A stretch of 45,314 bases of DNA, taken from contig CACLUK010000007.1 of assembly GCA_902610115.1 (NCBI GenBank), forward strand, positions 1 to 45,314, written 5' to 3'. Shown one piece after another: positions 26,310 to 35,401 of this stretch; the first letter of the stretch is position 1, and every line of letters starts with the position of its first letter. This stretch comes from an uncultured Pelagibacteraceae bacterium (GTDB lineage Bacteria; Pseudomonadota; Alphaproteobacteria; Pelagibacterales; Pelagibacteraceae). The translations under genes were made by a program, and so were the position numbers. The notes beneath the pieces are model-generated. The model saw only the letters and a list, made by a program, of their open reading frames with translations. It made no database searches and was not told the DNA's origin.

Positions 26310-28754
26310 ATGAAATTTAAAAATTTAGAAATGACAGGGTTTAAATCTTTTTCTGAGAAAACAACTGTATTAATAGAAAAAGGTCTCACTGGTATAGTAG
26401 GTCCAAACGGTTGTGGAAAATCAAACATAGTTGAAGCTTTAAGATGGTGTATGGGTGAAAATTCAGCAAAAAGTATGAGAGGATCAGGGATGGAAGATGT
26501 TATTTTTTCTGGGACATCGAATAGGCCTTCAAAGAATATTTCAGAGGTAGCTTTGCTTCTTGATAACCAAGAAAGAAATGGTCCAATTCAATATAAAGAG
26601 TTCGATGAGATATCTGTTAAAAGAAAGATCGAAAAAAATAAAGGTTCTAAATACTTCATAAATGACAAAGAGGTGAGAGCAAGAGATGTGCAAACTTTTT
26701 TTGCTGATCTTTCTACTGGTGCTCATTCTCCTTCTTTAATTAGCCAAGGAAGAATTGGCCAGTTAGTAATTGCAAAACCTATTGAGAGAAAGTCAATTCT
26801 TGAAGAAGCAGCAGGTATTTCTGGAATTCATGCAAGGAGACAAGAAGCAGAAACAAGACTAAATGCAGCTGAAAATAACTTAAAAAAAGCAGATGAATTA
26901 AAAAGACAACAACAAAAACAACTTGAAAACCTCAAAAAACAAGCAGAGGAAGCTACTAGATATAAAGAAATATCAGGTCAAATAAAAAAAATTGAGGCAG
27001 GTTTATATTTTTTAAAAATCAAAGATATCGAAAAAGACAAAAAACTAATTCAGGAAAAACTGAGCGAACTCGATGATGAGATAAGTGCTGTAAATATTGA
27101 TTACAATCATAACAATACTTTATTAGAAGAAGAAAATAAAAAACTTGCTCCTTTAAGAGATAAAAAAATGGAAAGTGCTGCCAGTCTTCAAAAGTTAAAT
27201 TTAGACATGACTAATCTTGTAGAGGAAGAGAAAAGAGTTAAAACTTTACAAGATAAACTAGACAAATCAATTAAAACAGTTGAGTCGGATTTAGAGCGTG
27301 AAAAGAGTATTACATTAGATGCTGATTTAAATGAGAAAAGAATTTCTAAAGAAAAAGAAGATCTTCTCAATACAGAAAACAAACTATTAGATGTTGAGTC
27401 AAACTCATCAAAAGAATTACAAATATCCAAGAAAGAACTAAACAAATTACAAAGTCAATTAGACTTAATGTTGGATCAAATTGAAGATGATATAGAAAAT
27501 GACAAAAAACTCTCGAAAGAAACTTTTAAGGAATTAAAACAACTTGTAAAAAAAATTACTTTATCACAAGAGGAATATGCAGAAAAATATGGAAAAAATA
27601 AATCCATTGAAAGTGACTCCATTAAAAGAAAAGAACGAATTAAAAACATTGATGTAGAATTAGAAAATTGGAGAAATTTAAAAACTAATTCGGAAAAAAT
27701 GATCTCTGAATTAAACGACAGATCAAATAGAATAAAATTAGAAATAAGCGAAAATCAAAAAAACCCAGAAAGAATAGCAACTTCAAAAGGTCAGAATTTA
27801 CAAAACTTAGAAAATATTAAAAAAAGAAACGAAGAAATTGAAAGTGAGCTAGTTGATGCAGAAAAAAAATATAGTTTTATAAATCAAAACCTTAAAGAGA
27901 TACAGTTAAAGCTTACTGATTTAAAAGAGAATAAAGCTAGAAATGAAGCTACAATTGAGGGTATTGAAAATAGAAAAAAAGATCTACTTTATTCTGTGAA
28001 AAATGAACTTGATATAGATAATGAATTGTCGATTTTGCCTCAATCCGATTTAAGTGATATTGAAATTGAAAACTTTCCATCAATCGAAGAACAAACTGAA
28101 AAAATAGAAAAAACTAAAAAAAAGAGAGAGTCTTTAGGCTCTGTGAATCTTAGAGCTGACGAAGAAACTAAAAAGTACGAAACTGAGATTAAAAAGATGG
28201 AGGACGATAGAGCTGATTTGTACTCTGCTATAGTAAAGTTAAAGTCGAGTATAGATGAATTAAATCAAAAAGGTAGGGAAAGACTTTTAGATGCCTATAC
28301 AAAAGTAAATAGAAAATTTAATGAGGTTTACACAAAATTGTTTAATGGAGGAACAGCTAAAATTGAATTAGTTGATTCAGATGATCCTCTTGAAGCAGGT
28401 CTTGAAATGTTTGTTTCACCGCCTGGTAAAAGACTGCAATCAATAACCTTGTTATCTGGAGGAGAACAAGCATTAACTGCTTTATCGCTAATATTCGCTG
28501 TATTTTTGGTAAACCCTTCGCCAATATGTGTTTTAGACGAAGTAGATGCTCCTTTAGACGATGCTAATGTAACAAGATTTTGTGGGTTGTTAGATGATTT
28601 AACAAAAATTACAAACACTAAATTCATTATTATTACTCACCATGCATTAACTATGTCAAGAATGGACAGACTTTACGGTGTTACAATGGCTGAGCAGGGA
28701 GTTAGCCAACTTGTCTCTGTTGACTTACAAAGAGCAGAAGAATTAGTAGCATAA
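26310..28754 (+). CDS. smc: Chromosome segregation ATPase SMC, short form without a visible hinge
   Basis: SMC organises and helps segregate the chromosome with ScpA/ScpB. Both halves of the ATPase head are complete. The N-terminal half has Walker A GPNGCGKSN (31-39) and the ISQGRIGQLV loop. The C-terminal half has signature LLSGGEQALTAL (from 714) and Walker B VLDEVDAPLDD (from 741). The protein is only 814 residues, against roughly 1150-1190 for typical bacterial SMC. Residues about 170-650 read as nearly continuous coiled coil with about seven scattered glycines. I find no globular hinge with its Gly-rich motifs. The frame is uninterrupted, so this is not a frameshift. It is followed after 3 bases by atpI. 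Confidence 0.93.
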   Translation: MKFKNLEMTGFKSFSEKTTVLIEKGLTGIVGPNGCGKSNIVEALRWCMGENSAKSMRGSGMEDVIFSGTSNRPSKNISEVALLLDNQERNGPIQYKEFDEISVKRKIEKNKGSKYFINDKEVRARDVQTFFADLSTGAHSPSLISQGRIGQLVIAKPIERKSILEEAAGISGIHARRQEAETRLNAAENNLKKADELKRQQQKQLENLKKQAEEATRYKEISGQIKKIEAGLYFLKIKDIEKDKKLIQEKLSELDDEISAVNIDYNHNNTLLEEENKKLAPLRDKKMESAASLQKLNLDMTNLVEEEKRVKTLQDKLDKSIKTVESDLEREKSITLDADLNEKRISKEKEDLLNTENKLLDVESNSSKELQISKKELNKLQSQLDLMLDQIEDDIENDKKLSKETFKELKQLVKKITLSQEEYAEKYGKNKSIESDSIKRKERIKNIDVELENWRNLKTNSEKMISELNDRSNRIKLEISENQKNPERIATSKGQNLQNLENIKKRNEEIESELVDAEKKYSFINQNLKEIQLKLTDLKENKARNEATIEGIENRKKDLLYSVKNELDIDNELSILPQSDLSDIEIENFPSIEEQTEKIEKTKKKRESLGSVNLRADEETKKYETEIKKMEDDRADLYSAIVKLKSSIDELNQKGRERLLDAYTKVNRKFNEVYTKLFNGGTAKIELVDSDDPLEAGLEMFVSPPGKRLQSITLLSGGEQALTALSLIFAVFLVNPSPICVLDEVDAPLDDANVTRFCGLLDDLTKITNTKFIIITHHALTMSRMDRLYGVTMAEQGVSQLVSVDLQRAEELVA

Positions 28755-28757
28755 GCC

Positions 28758-29042
28758 ATGACATTACCTGAAGATTTCGAAACTCGCCTAAAAATTGCAA
28801 AATCTAAATTAAAAAAAGAGTTTGATAATGATAACAAGAAAAAAGGATCATTTATGGGCAATGCCTTTAAATTAGGCACAGAACTTGTAGCAGCAGTGGC
28901 GGTTGGGACAATAATTGGGTTTATTTTAGATAGCTGGTTTGATACTAAACCCTGGTTAATTATAATTTTCTTCTTTTTGGGAGCTGCTGCAGGCATGTTA
29001 AACGTCTTTAAAGCTGCTAACAGAATGCAGAAAGAGGAATAA
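28758..29042 (+). CDS. atpI: ATP synthase protein I
   Basis: This 94-residue membrane protein has a charged N-terminal helix (to about 32) and two membrane helices: LGTELVAAVAVGTIIGFILD, then WLIIIFFFLGAAAGMLNVFK. The pair has the GxxxG-like pattern and final basic loop of AtpI. AtpI is thought to help assemble the c-ring or supply Mg2+. It starts the F0 gene set as in other alphaproteobacteria, 9 bases before atpB. Confidence 0.88.
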   Translation: MTLPEDFETRLKIAKSKLKKEFDNDNKKKGSFMGNAFKLGTELVAAVAVGTIIGFILDSWFDTKPWLIIIFFFLGAAAGMLNVFKAANRMQKEE

Positions 29043-29051
29043 AAGGTTTTT

Positions 29052-29786
29052 ATGGCTAGCAATCCAATGGAACAATTTACGGTCCACAGAATTGGACCTG
29101 AGATAAAAATTGCAGGTATTGATTTGTCTTTTACAAACGCAAGTCTATTCATGGTAATTAGTGCCTCAATAATACTTTTATTTTTATTTTTCGGCTCAAA
29201 AGAAAAAAAAATCATACCTAACAAAATACAGTTGATTGCTGAAATTTTTTATAACTTTGTTGCTAAAATGATTAGCGATACCGCCGGGTCAAAAGCAAAA
29301 CCTTACTTTCCATTTATATTTAGTCTTTTTATGTTTGTATTATTTTGTAATATGGTAGGTATGCTTCCCTATTCTTTTACAGTTACGAGCCATATTATAG
29401 TCACTCTAATAATGGCTTTGTTTATATTTGTAGCAGTAACAATTATTGGTTTTTTAAAACATGGATTTAAATATTTAAAAATTTTTGTACCTAGTGGCGT
29501 TCCAGCCATTTTATTACCTCTTATTACCATCATAGAAATTATTTCATATTTGAGTAGACCGGTAAGTCTATCGGTACGTTTATTTGCTAATATGATGGCT
29601 GGTCACACAATGTTAAAAGTTTTTGGAGGTTTTGTTGTAAGCTTGGGAATATTAGGTGGGTGGTTACCGCTAGGTTTTTCAGTAGCACTAACAGGTTTAG
29701 AGATTCTTGTAGCTTTTCTGCAAGCATATGTTTTTGCAATATTAACCTGCATCTATTTAAATGATGCATTGAATTTACACCATTAA
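29052..29786 (+). CDS. atpB: ATP synthase F0 subunit a
   Basis: Subunit a forms the proton half-channels facing the c-ring. The 244-residue protein has five to six membrane helices. The essential arginine lies in SRPVSLSVRLFANMMAGH, and the last helix contains LEILVAFLQAYVFAILTCIY. The N-terminal MEQFTVHRIGPEIKIAG matches alphaproteobacterial forms. It is followed after 17 bases by atpE, whose ribosome-binding site occupies most of that gap. Confidence 0.97.
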   Translation: MASNPMEQFTVHRIGPEIKIAGIDLSFTNASLFMVISASIILLFLFFGSKEKKIIPNKIQLIAEIFYNFVAKMISDTAGSKAKPYFPFIFSLFMFVLFCNMVGMLPYSFTVTSHIIVTLIMALFIFVAVTIIGFLKHGFKYLKIFVPSGVPAILLPLITIIEIISYLSRPVSLSVRLFANMMAGHTMLKVFGGFVVSLGILGGWLPLGFSVALTGLEILVAFLQAYVFAILTCIYLNDALNLHH

Positions 29787-29792
29787 ATAAAA

Positions 29793-29799
29793 AAGGAGG
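29793..29799 (+). promoter_or_regulatory. Strong Shine-Dalgarno site of atpE
   Basis: AAGGAGG lies 4 bases before the atpE ATG at 29804. It is a near-perfect anti-16S match and stands out in a window where most genes overlap or have weak sites. Subunit c is needed in about ten copies per complex, so a strong site fits the stoichiometry. Confidence 0.7.
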
Positions 29800-29803
29800 A
29801 AAA

Positions 29804-30031
29804 ATGGAGTTAGAAGCGGCAAAAATGATTGGAGCAGGTCTTGCTGCAATCGCATTAGCTGGAGCTGGAGTAGGTATCGGAATTATTTTCGGTAACTACC
29901 TATCTGGAGCAATGAGAAATCCGTCTGCAGCTCAAAAACAATTCCCTAACTTATTGTTGGGATTTGCTTTAGCAGAAGCAACTGGATTATTTGGACTTGT
30001 AGTGGCTTTAATTATTTTATTTGCATTTTAG
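29804..30031 (+). CDS. atpE: ATP synthase F0 subunit c
   Basis: This 75-residue hairpin of two membrane helices multimerises into the rotor ring. Helix 1 is glycine/alanine-rich (AIALAGAGVGIGIIFGNYL), the polar loop contains RNPSAAQKQF, and helix 2 carries the ion-binding Glu in FALAEATGLFGLVVALIIL. Helix 1 lacks the glutamine of sodium-type rings, so I infer proton coupling. Length and sequence resemble mitochondrial and alphaproteobacterial subunits. Confidence 0.97.
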   Translation: MELEAAKMIGAGLAAIALAGAGVGIGIIFGNYLSGAMRNPSAAQKQFPNLLLGFALAEATGLFGLVVALIILFAF

Positions 30032-30041
30032 TAGATTAAAT

Positions 30042-30617
30042 ATGAGAAGTTTTCTTAGTTTATCATTAGCGCTTACAGCTATGAGTACTAATTTATACGC
30101 AGCTGAGGCTGGAATGCCTCAGCTGGATCCAACATATTGGGCATCTCAAGCATTTTGGTTGATATTAGTTTTTTTAATTCTTTATATTGCAATATCAAAA
30201 TTCTATTTACCGAAAATTAAAGATAACTTAGATAATAGAGAAAATAAAATTAAAGAGGATTTAGAGTACGCAAATAAATTCAAAGAGCAGTCTGAAGCAA
30301 AAGCAAAAGAGTATGACACTATATTGAAGAACGCAAAAAAAGAAGTTTCAAAGATACATTTTGAGTCTAAAAATATTTTAGATAAGGATATTCAATCAAA
30401 AAAGGAGATAATGGAAAAAGATATTGAAAAAGAAATTTTAAAAGCAAAAAAAGAAATTTCAGAACTTAAAAAAAATTCTATAACTTCTATTCAAAGTATT
30501 TCAGAAAGTATCGTTTCAGATATTATTGAAAATATCTCAGGCAATAAACTTAATGAAAGCAGCATCAAAGCAACGGTTGAGGATATTTCCAAAAAAAATA
30601 TAAATAAATACTTATAA
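30042..30617 (+). CDS. atpF2: ATP synthase F0 subunit b' (first peripheral-stalk subunit)
   Basis: This is the first of two tandem b-type subunits, as in other alphaproteobacteria. I start at the ATG at 30042 (MRSFLSLSL), giving 191 residues. A TTG at 30021 would overlap atpE. A cleavable-looking signal (SFLSLSLALTAMSTNLYAAE) precedes PQLDPTYWASQAFWLILVFL, the membrane anchor, and a long charged coiled coil. The signal-like N-terminus is a known trait of b' proteins. atpF follows after 2 bases. Confidence 0.88.
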   Translation: MRSFLSLSLALTAMSTNLYAAEAGMPQLDPTYWASQAFWLILVFLILYIAISKFYLPKIKDNLDNRENKIKEDLEYANKFKEQSEAKAKEYDTILKNAKKEVSKIHFESKNILDKDIQSKKEIMEKDIEKEILKAKKEISELKKNSITSIQSISESIVSDIIENISGNKLNESSIKATVEDISKKNINKYL

Positions 30618-30619
30618 TT

Positions 30620-31111
30620 ATGGATGCAACTTTTTGGGTAACTATTTCTTTCTTCATTTTTTTAGGAATACTTATATATTTCAAAATACCTCGAAAAATT
30701 AAAGAAATCCTTGAGCAAAATATTTTGAACATAAAGAATGAAATCAATGAAGCTGAAAAGCTCAAGGAAGATGCTAAGAACATTTTAGCTGAACATGAGA
30801 AAAAAATTAGTAACTCAAAAAATGAAGTAAAAAAGATGATTGATAAAGCTAGCGATGAGGCAGAAAAAAATGTTATTAGAGTTAATAAAGATTTTCACAA
30901 TCTTATGGAAAATAAGAAAAAAAACGTTGAACAGAGAATTGGACAACTTAAAATTCAAGCTGAAAAGGATATTAAAAACGCATCAGTTAAAATAGCCTTA
31001 GAGTCGGTGGAGAAATTGATTAAAAACTCTCTTGATAAAAGCAAATTAGATAAAATTTACAGTTCTAGTATTGAAGAAACAAAATTAGCACTTAAGAAGA
31101 AATCTAGTTAG
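30620..31111 (+). CDS. atpF: ATP synthase F0 subunit b
   Basis: This is the second peripheral-stalk subunit, 163 residues, with a short N-terminal membrane anchor (TFWVTISFFIFLGILIYFKI) then an almost uninterrupted coiled coil that would contact F1 delta. The length is normal for alphaproteobacterial b. F1 genes are not here; in this class they lie in a separate operon. Only 16 bases separate it from crtI, too little for a clear promoter, so the carotenoid genes may be read through from the F0 genes. Confidence 0.9.
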   Translation: MDATFWVTISFFIFLGILIYFKIPRKIKEILEQNILNIKNEINEAEKLKEDAKNILAEHEKKISNSKNEVKKMIDKASDEAEKNVIRVNKDFHNLMENKKKNVEQRIGQLKIQAEKDIKNASVKIALESVEKLIKNSLDKSKLDKIYSSSIEETKLALKKKSS

Positions 31112-31127
31112 AATAGGCCATTAATAT

Positions 31128-32594
31128 ATGGCAAAAAAAACAACTATTATTGGTTCGGGTTTTGGAGGGCTGGCTGCTGCGCTTAGATTAAAAGCTAAAG
31201 GTCATAAAGTTACTTTAGTAGAAAAACATCCTGATTTAGGTGGCCGAGCAAGAGTTTTTAAAAAAGATAAATTTATTTACGATGGCGGCCCAACTGTAAT
31301 AACCGCTCCATACCTATTTGAAGAATTATTTTCACTATTTAATAAAAAGATTTCTAACTATGTAAAAATAGTACCTTTAGATTTATGGTACAGATTTGTA
31401 TTCAGTAATGGCGATACATTTGACTACAATGGTGATGATAAATCTATGGAACGGCAAGTTAAAAAATTTAACCCTGATGATTTTGAAGGATATAAAAATT
31501 TAGTAAATTTTACTGAAAAAATCTTTGATAAAGGTTTTACAGATTTATCTGACAAACCTTTTAATAATTTGGTTTTTATGATGAAGCAAATTCCATCTTT
31601 ATTAAAATTAAAAAGTTATAAGTCTGTTTATAGTTTGGTTTCGAACTACATATCCAATGAAAAATTGAGAAGAGTATTTAGTATGCACCCTCTTTTAGTA
31701 GGCGGAAATCCTTTCAGTACTACTTCAATATATACATTAATTTTATTTTTAGAGAAAAAATGGGGTATTCACTATTCAATGGGAGGAACAGGAAGTGTTG
31801 TTAAGGCTTTAGAAAAACTTATGATTGAGGAAAATATCAAAATTATAAAAAACGCTGAAGTTACAGAAATACTTACAGAGAATAAAAAGATTAAAGGTGT
31901 TAAAATTAATAATTCAAAAATAATCAATAGCGACTATGTAATTTGTAACTCCGATCCCCCAAATGTTTATAACAACTTGATAAAATCGAAGGAGGATTAT
32001 GATTTTTTATTTAAACAAAAAATGAAAAGAATGGATTATTCAATGGGCTTATTTGTTTATTATTTCGGATCTAAAAAAAAATATAAGGATGTTGCACATC
32101 ACACAATTTATTTTGGAGAAACTTATGAAAAGCATCTTGATAAAATCTTTGAAAAGAAAATACTCTCTGATGATATAAGCTATTATTTACACCGACCATC
32201 AGCGACTGATCCTAATATGGCCCCAGAAGGCCAAGATGCTTTCTATGTATTAGTTCCTGTTCCAAATAATTTATCTAAAGTTAATTGGATCGAAGAAGGA
32301 GATAAGTTTAAAGATTTAGTTTTAGATAAAATGGATAAAACTGTTTTACCTAGTATTAAAGAAAATGTAGTAAGTGATTTTTATTTAACACCTGATTACT
32401 TCGAAATAGATCTAGCAACTCTTTATGGGTCTGGATTTTCAATTCAACCAAAATTTTCTCAGTCGGCTTATTTCAGATTTCATAATCAATCTGAAATATA
32501 TAAAAATTTATATTTTGTAGGTGCCGGTACACATCCAGGCGCTGGTATGCCCGGGGTTCTTTCATCAGCAAAAGTTTTAGATAAATTATTTTAA
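31128..32594 (+). CDS. crtI: Phytoene desaturase
   Basis: CrtI converts phytoene to lycopene. The 488-residue flavoprotein begins with the FAD motif TIIGSGFGGLAAALRLKAKG and VEKHPDLGGRARVF. The YDGGPTVITAP segment and the C-terminal carotenoid-desaturase motif LYFVGAGTHPGAGMPGVL are clear. Length is typical of proteobacterial CrtI. It opens crtI-crtB-crtY-blh and overlaps crtB by one base. With crtY and blh next to it, the likely end product of the set is retinal. Confidence 0.95.
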   Translation: MAKKTTIIGSGFGGLAAALRLKAKGHKVTLVEKHPDLGGRARVFKKDKFIYDGGPTVITAPYLFEELFSLFNKKISNYVKIVPLDLWYRFVFSNGDTFDYNGDDKSMERQVKKFNPDDFEGYKNLVNFTEKIFDKGFTDLSDKPFNNLVFMMKQIPSLLKLKSYKSVYSLVSNYISNEKLRRVFSMHPLLVGGNPFSTTSIYTLILFLEKKWGIHYSMGGTGSVVKALEKLMIEENIKIIKNAEVTEILTENKKIKGVKINNSKIINSDYVICNSDPPNVYNNLIKSKEDYDFLFKQKMKRMDYSMGLFVYYFGSKKKYKDVAHHTIYFGETYEKHLDKIFEKKILSDDISYYLHRPSATDPNMAPEGQDAFYVLVPVPNNLSKVNWIEEGDKFKDLVLDKMDKTVLPSIKENVVSDFYLTPDYFEIDLATLYGSGFSIQPKFSQSAYFRFHNQSEIYKNLYFVGAGTHPGAGMPGVLSSAKVLDKLF

Positions 32595-33442
32595 TGAAAA
32601 AAAATTTATTAAAAAAACACGCTAAATCTTTTTATTGGGCAAGTTTTTTTCTTTCGAGTAATACATTAGACAAATGTTCATCTTTATATAATTTCTGTAG
32701 AACTTTAGACGATATAGTAGACGATAGTAATAATCTAAATGTTAAGAAAGGAATTTTCTCAAAGTTTAAAAAAGATTTTGAGAATAAAAATCTAGATAAT
32801 CAAATTATTAAAGATATGTGGTCAGTTATTGATAGTGAAAATATTTCTATACAAATAATAATAGATTTATTTGATGGAGTTGAAACAGACTTAGAGGAGA
32901 AAGTAGTGATTAATTCAAAAAAGGAATTACTTGTTTACTCTTATAGAGTAGCTGGAACAGTCGGATTAATGATGTCAAAAATAATGAAAGTAACAAATAA
33001 AGAGGCTCTAAAAGGCGCAATTGATTTAGGGATAGCCATGCAACTTACTAATATTGCTAGAGATGTTTGTGAAGATAAAGCGCGTAATAGACAATATATT
33101 AAACACGATTTTTCATCAATTCGAGCTATTATAAATGAGTCTCAAGCATTTTACGAAAAATCATTTACATCTATTAGCAGTATACCAGTTAAATCAAGAT
33201 TTTCAGTTATTGTTGCAAGACGAGTTTATAGGAAAATAGGTGACTACATTCTCAAACAAAATAACATAGATAATTATAACAAAGCAGGCAAAATCTATGT
33301 CCCAGTATTTGAAAAGGTAATTCAGACTTTTTTATCTATTATTGACTTTATTAAATTATTATTCATAAAAAACTTAAGTTACGACAATCAATTAAATCAT
33401 AATATTTTAGAACAAGAGATTAATTTGAATGAAAGAATTTGA
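32594..33442 (+). CDS. crtB: Phytoene synthase
   Basis: CrtB joins two geranylgeranyl diphosphates into phytoene. The 282-residue protein has the two Asp-rich substrate sites of trans-isoprenyl synthases: DDIVDD at 39-44, and RDVCEDKARNRQYI in the second half after AMQLTNIA. HAKSFYWASFFL at the start and RVAGTVGLMMSK are also typical. The donor synthase crtE is not in the window, so GGPP must come from a gene elsewhere. It overlaps crtY by 14 bases. Confidence 0.94.
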   Translation: MKKNLLKKHAKSFYWASFFLSSNTLDKCSSLYNFCRTLDDIVDDSNNLNVKKGIFSKFKKDFENKNLDNQIIKDMWSVIDSENISIQIIIDLFDGVETDLEEKVVINSKKELLVYSYRVAGTVGLMMSKIMKVTNKEALKGAIDLGIAMQLTNIARDVCEDKARNRQYIKHDFSSIRAIINESQAFYEKSFTSISSIPVKSRFSVIVARRVYRKIGDYILKQNNIDNYNKAGKIYVPVFEKVIQTFLSIIDFIKLLFIKNLSYDNQLNHNILEQEINLNERI

Positions 33443-34496
33443 TTATATTATTGTTGGAGGTGGGTGTGCGGGTTTATCTTTGGCCTATGAACTTGAAATA
33501 AATGATAAGTTAAAGGAGAAAACTTTAGCAATAATTGAAGCTCGTGAAGAGTATAAGAGAGACAAAACTTGGTCATTCTGGAAAGTATTTGATCATAATT
33601 TTGAAGATTGTGTAATTAAAAGTTGGAACAATTTTACAATTAATACTGCTGAAAACTCTAATGAATTAACAAATAAAAAATTTCCTTACCAAAGTATCGA
33701 TAGTGGAAAATTTTATAAAAAGATAAATTCTAAACTCTCCGCAAATTCAAATGTTAGTTTTTTCAGAAATCTAAACGAAGTCAATTCAGAAAATTCAACA
33801 ATTTTTAATAGTATTTTTAAAAAAGAACTTGATAAATCTGGCTTATGGCAACACTTTCAAGGTATCGAGATAGAGACGCCAAAGAACATTTTTGATGAGG
33901 AAATAATAAACTTAATGGATTTTAATTGTGATCAGAGAAAAGATGTTCATTTTTTCTACACATTGCCATTCAGCAAAAATAAAGCTTTGATTGAAACTAC
34001 TTGGCTATCAGATTTAGAGGATCAGAGCCTCAGAGATTATGATTTTCAATTAGAAAATTATATTGAAAATAATCTGGGTATAAAAAAATATAAAATAAAC
34101 TTCACGGAAAAAGGAGCTATACCACTCTTTTCTCCATCATTAGGAAATGATAGTAAAATAATTAATATTGGATCTGCTGGAGGGATGACTCGGTTAAGTA
34201 CAGGTTATACTTTTTTGAACATTCAAGAACATAGTCGTTATATTGTAAAAAACATTGACAATATTAATACAGCAAAAATATTCTCCTTAGGAAAAAAATA
34301 TCAATTTTTAGATAAAGTATTTCTTAGAGTATTAGAAAAACATCCCGAAAAGATGCCTAAAATTTTTTTTAATATGTTTAAAACTTCTTCAAATACGATT
34401 ATAAAATTTTTATCAAATAAAAGTAATATTATTGAGGACATAAATATTATAAGCAAAATGCCAAAATTAATCTTTTTAAAAGCATTGTTTAATTAA
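33429..34496 (+). CDS. crtY: Lycopene beta-cyclase
   Basis: CrtY cyclises both ends of lycopene to beta-carotene. The 355-residue protein has the dinucleotide motif DYIIVGGGCAGLSLAYEL, DKTWSFWKVFDHNF, WQHFQGIEIETPKNIF, and the LPFSKNKALIETTWLSD segment of the CrtY family. It is a little short compared with typical 380-390-residue homologues. The start overlaps crtB and the end overlaps blh by one base. Local codon use looks like its neighbours, giving no sign of recent transfer by eye. Confidence 0.92.
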   Translation: MKEFDYIIVGGGCAGLSLAYELEINDKLKEKTLAIIEAREEYKRDKTWSFWKVFDHNFEDCVIKSWNNFTINTAENSNELTNKKFPYQSIDSGKFYKKINSKLSANSNVSFFRNLNEVNSENSTIFNSIFKKELDKSGLWQHFQGIEIETPKNIFDEEIINLMDFNCDQRKDVHFFYTLPFSKNKALIETTWLSDLEDQSLRDYDFQLENYIENNLGIKKYKINFTEKGAIPLFSPSLGNDSKIINIGSAGGMTRLSTGYTFLNIQEHSRYIVKNIDNINTAKIFSLGKKYQFLDKVFLRVLEKHPEKMPKIFFNMFKTSSNTIIKFLSNKSNIIEDINIISKMPKLIFLKALFN

Positions 34497-35401
34497 TGGA
34501 AAATATTAACTTTAAGCACTCAATTATATTTTTTAATTTTTGTATTTTGATAAGCCCTCTTTATCTAATGTTCAATTTTGAACCAGTTATATTTTGTTTA
34601 TTTTTAATTTTAATTTTGGGAATTTCTCACGGTGCATTAGATAATATTAAAGGAAAAAAGCTTTTAAAATTATTTGGATACAAACAAACTGTATCCTTTT
34701 ATCTTGCATATGTACTAATTTCATCATTGATAATAATATTCTGGTTGATATTTCCTAATACAATTTTATTACTATTTTTGATTGTGGCTGCCTATCATTT
34801 TGGAAAAGAAGATACTGTATTTTTTTTTAGAAAAAAGTTTTTCATATCTGAGTTTTTATTCTTCTTAAAAGGATCAACAGTAATTATGGCTCCATTATTA
34901 TTAAAGAGAGAAGAAACTAATGAAATATTTAGGATTCTAAATTTTAGAGTTTTTGAAGCAGGTTTTTTTAGTAATGAATTTTTAATTGGAATGTTGTGTC
35001 TCGGTTTTTTATCATCTATGTATATTTCAAAAAAAGAAAACGCTAATCTAAAAGGTATCATGATCATGGACTTCTTTTCTTTAATCATACTAAATATTTT
35101 TTTGTCACCCATTTTAGCTTTCACTCTTTATTTTTGTTTTCTTCACTCAATTAGGCACACGATCACTCTTATTTTTGAGCTGGATAGATCTTTCAAGCCA
35201 GGATTTAAAAAATTTATATTTAAAGCTATCCCTTTAACTTTTATTACTGCAATAATATTTTTATTTGCGATATATTTTTTAAATAATTTTTATAAGCTTG
35301 ATGAGGCTATTTATAAGGTAATATTTATTGGTTTGGCGTCACTTACTTTTCCGCATATATTGTTAGAATATCTTTTAGAAAAAAATGAAAAAAGAACTTA
35401 A
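34496..35401 (+). CDS. blh: Brp/Blh beta-carotene 15,15'-dioxygenase
   Basis: Blh splits beta-carotene into two retinals, the chromophore of proteorhodopsin. The 301-residue integral membrane protein has about seven to eight helices. The family histidines are visible in GISHGALDNIKGKKLL, AAYHFGKEDT, FLHSIRHTI and LTFPHILLEYL. It completes crtIBY-blh, so retinal rather than carotenoid pigments is the expected output. The rhodopsin gene is outside the window. The last 17 bases overlap ispH. Confidence 0.93.
   Translation: MENINFKHSIIFFNFCILISPLYLMFNFEPVIFCLFLILILGISHGALDNIKGKKLLKLFGYKQTVSFYLAYVLISSLIIIFWLIFPNTILLLFLIVAAYHFGKEDTVFFFRKKFFISEFLFFLKGSTVIMAPLLLKREETNEIFRILNFRVFEAGFFSNEFLIGMLCLGFLSSMYISKKENANLKGIMIMDFFSLIILNIFLSPILAFTLYFCFLHSIRHTITLIFELDRSFKPGFKKFIFKAIPLTFITAIIFLFAIYFLNNFYKLDEAIYKVIFIGLASLTFPHILLEYLLEKNEKRT

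Noticed and set aside
26310-28754. smc as a frameshifted or degraded pseudogene because of its short length
   Set aside because: The frame is continuous, both head halves and all ATPase motifs are intact, and the downstream genes are coupled normally.
28673-29224. A 183-residue open frame on the minus strand opposite smc, atpI and atpB
   Set aside because: It is fully antisense to three clear genes, matches no family I recognise, and long antisense frames are expected here.
29043-31111. Loss of F1 ATP synthase genes
   Set aside because: Separate F0 and F1 operons are normal in alphaproteobacteria; absence from this window says nothing.
31128-35401. Recent horizontal transfer of crtIBY-blh
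   Set aside because: Base composition and codon use look the same as the flanks by eye, with no mobile element or repeat at the borders.
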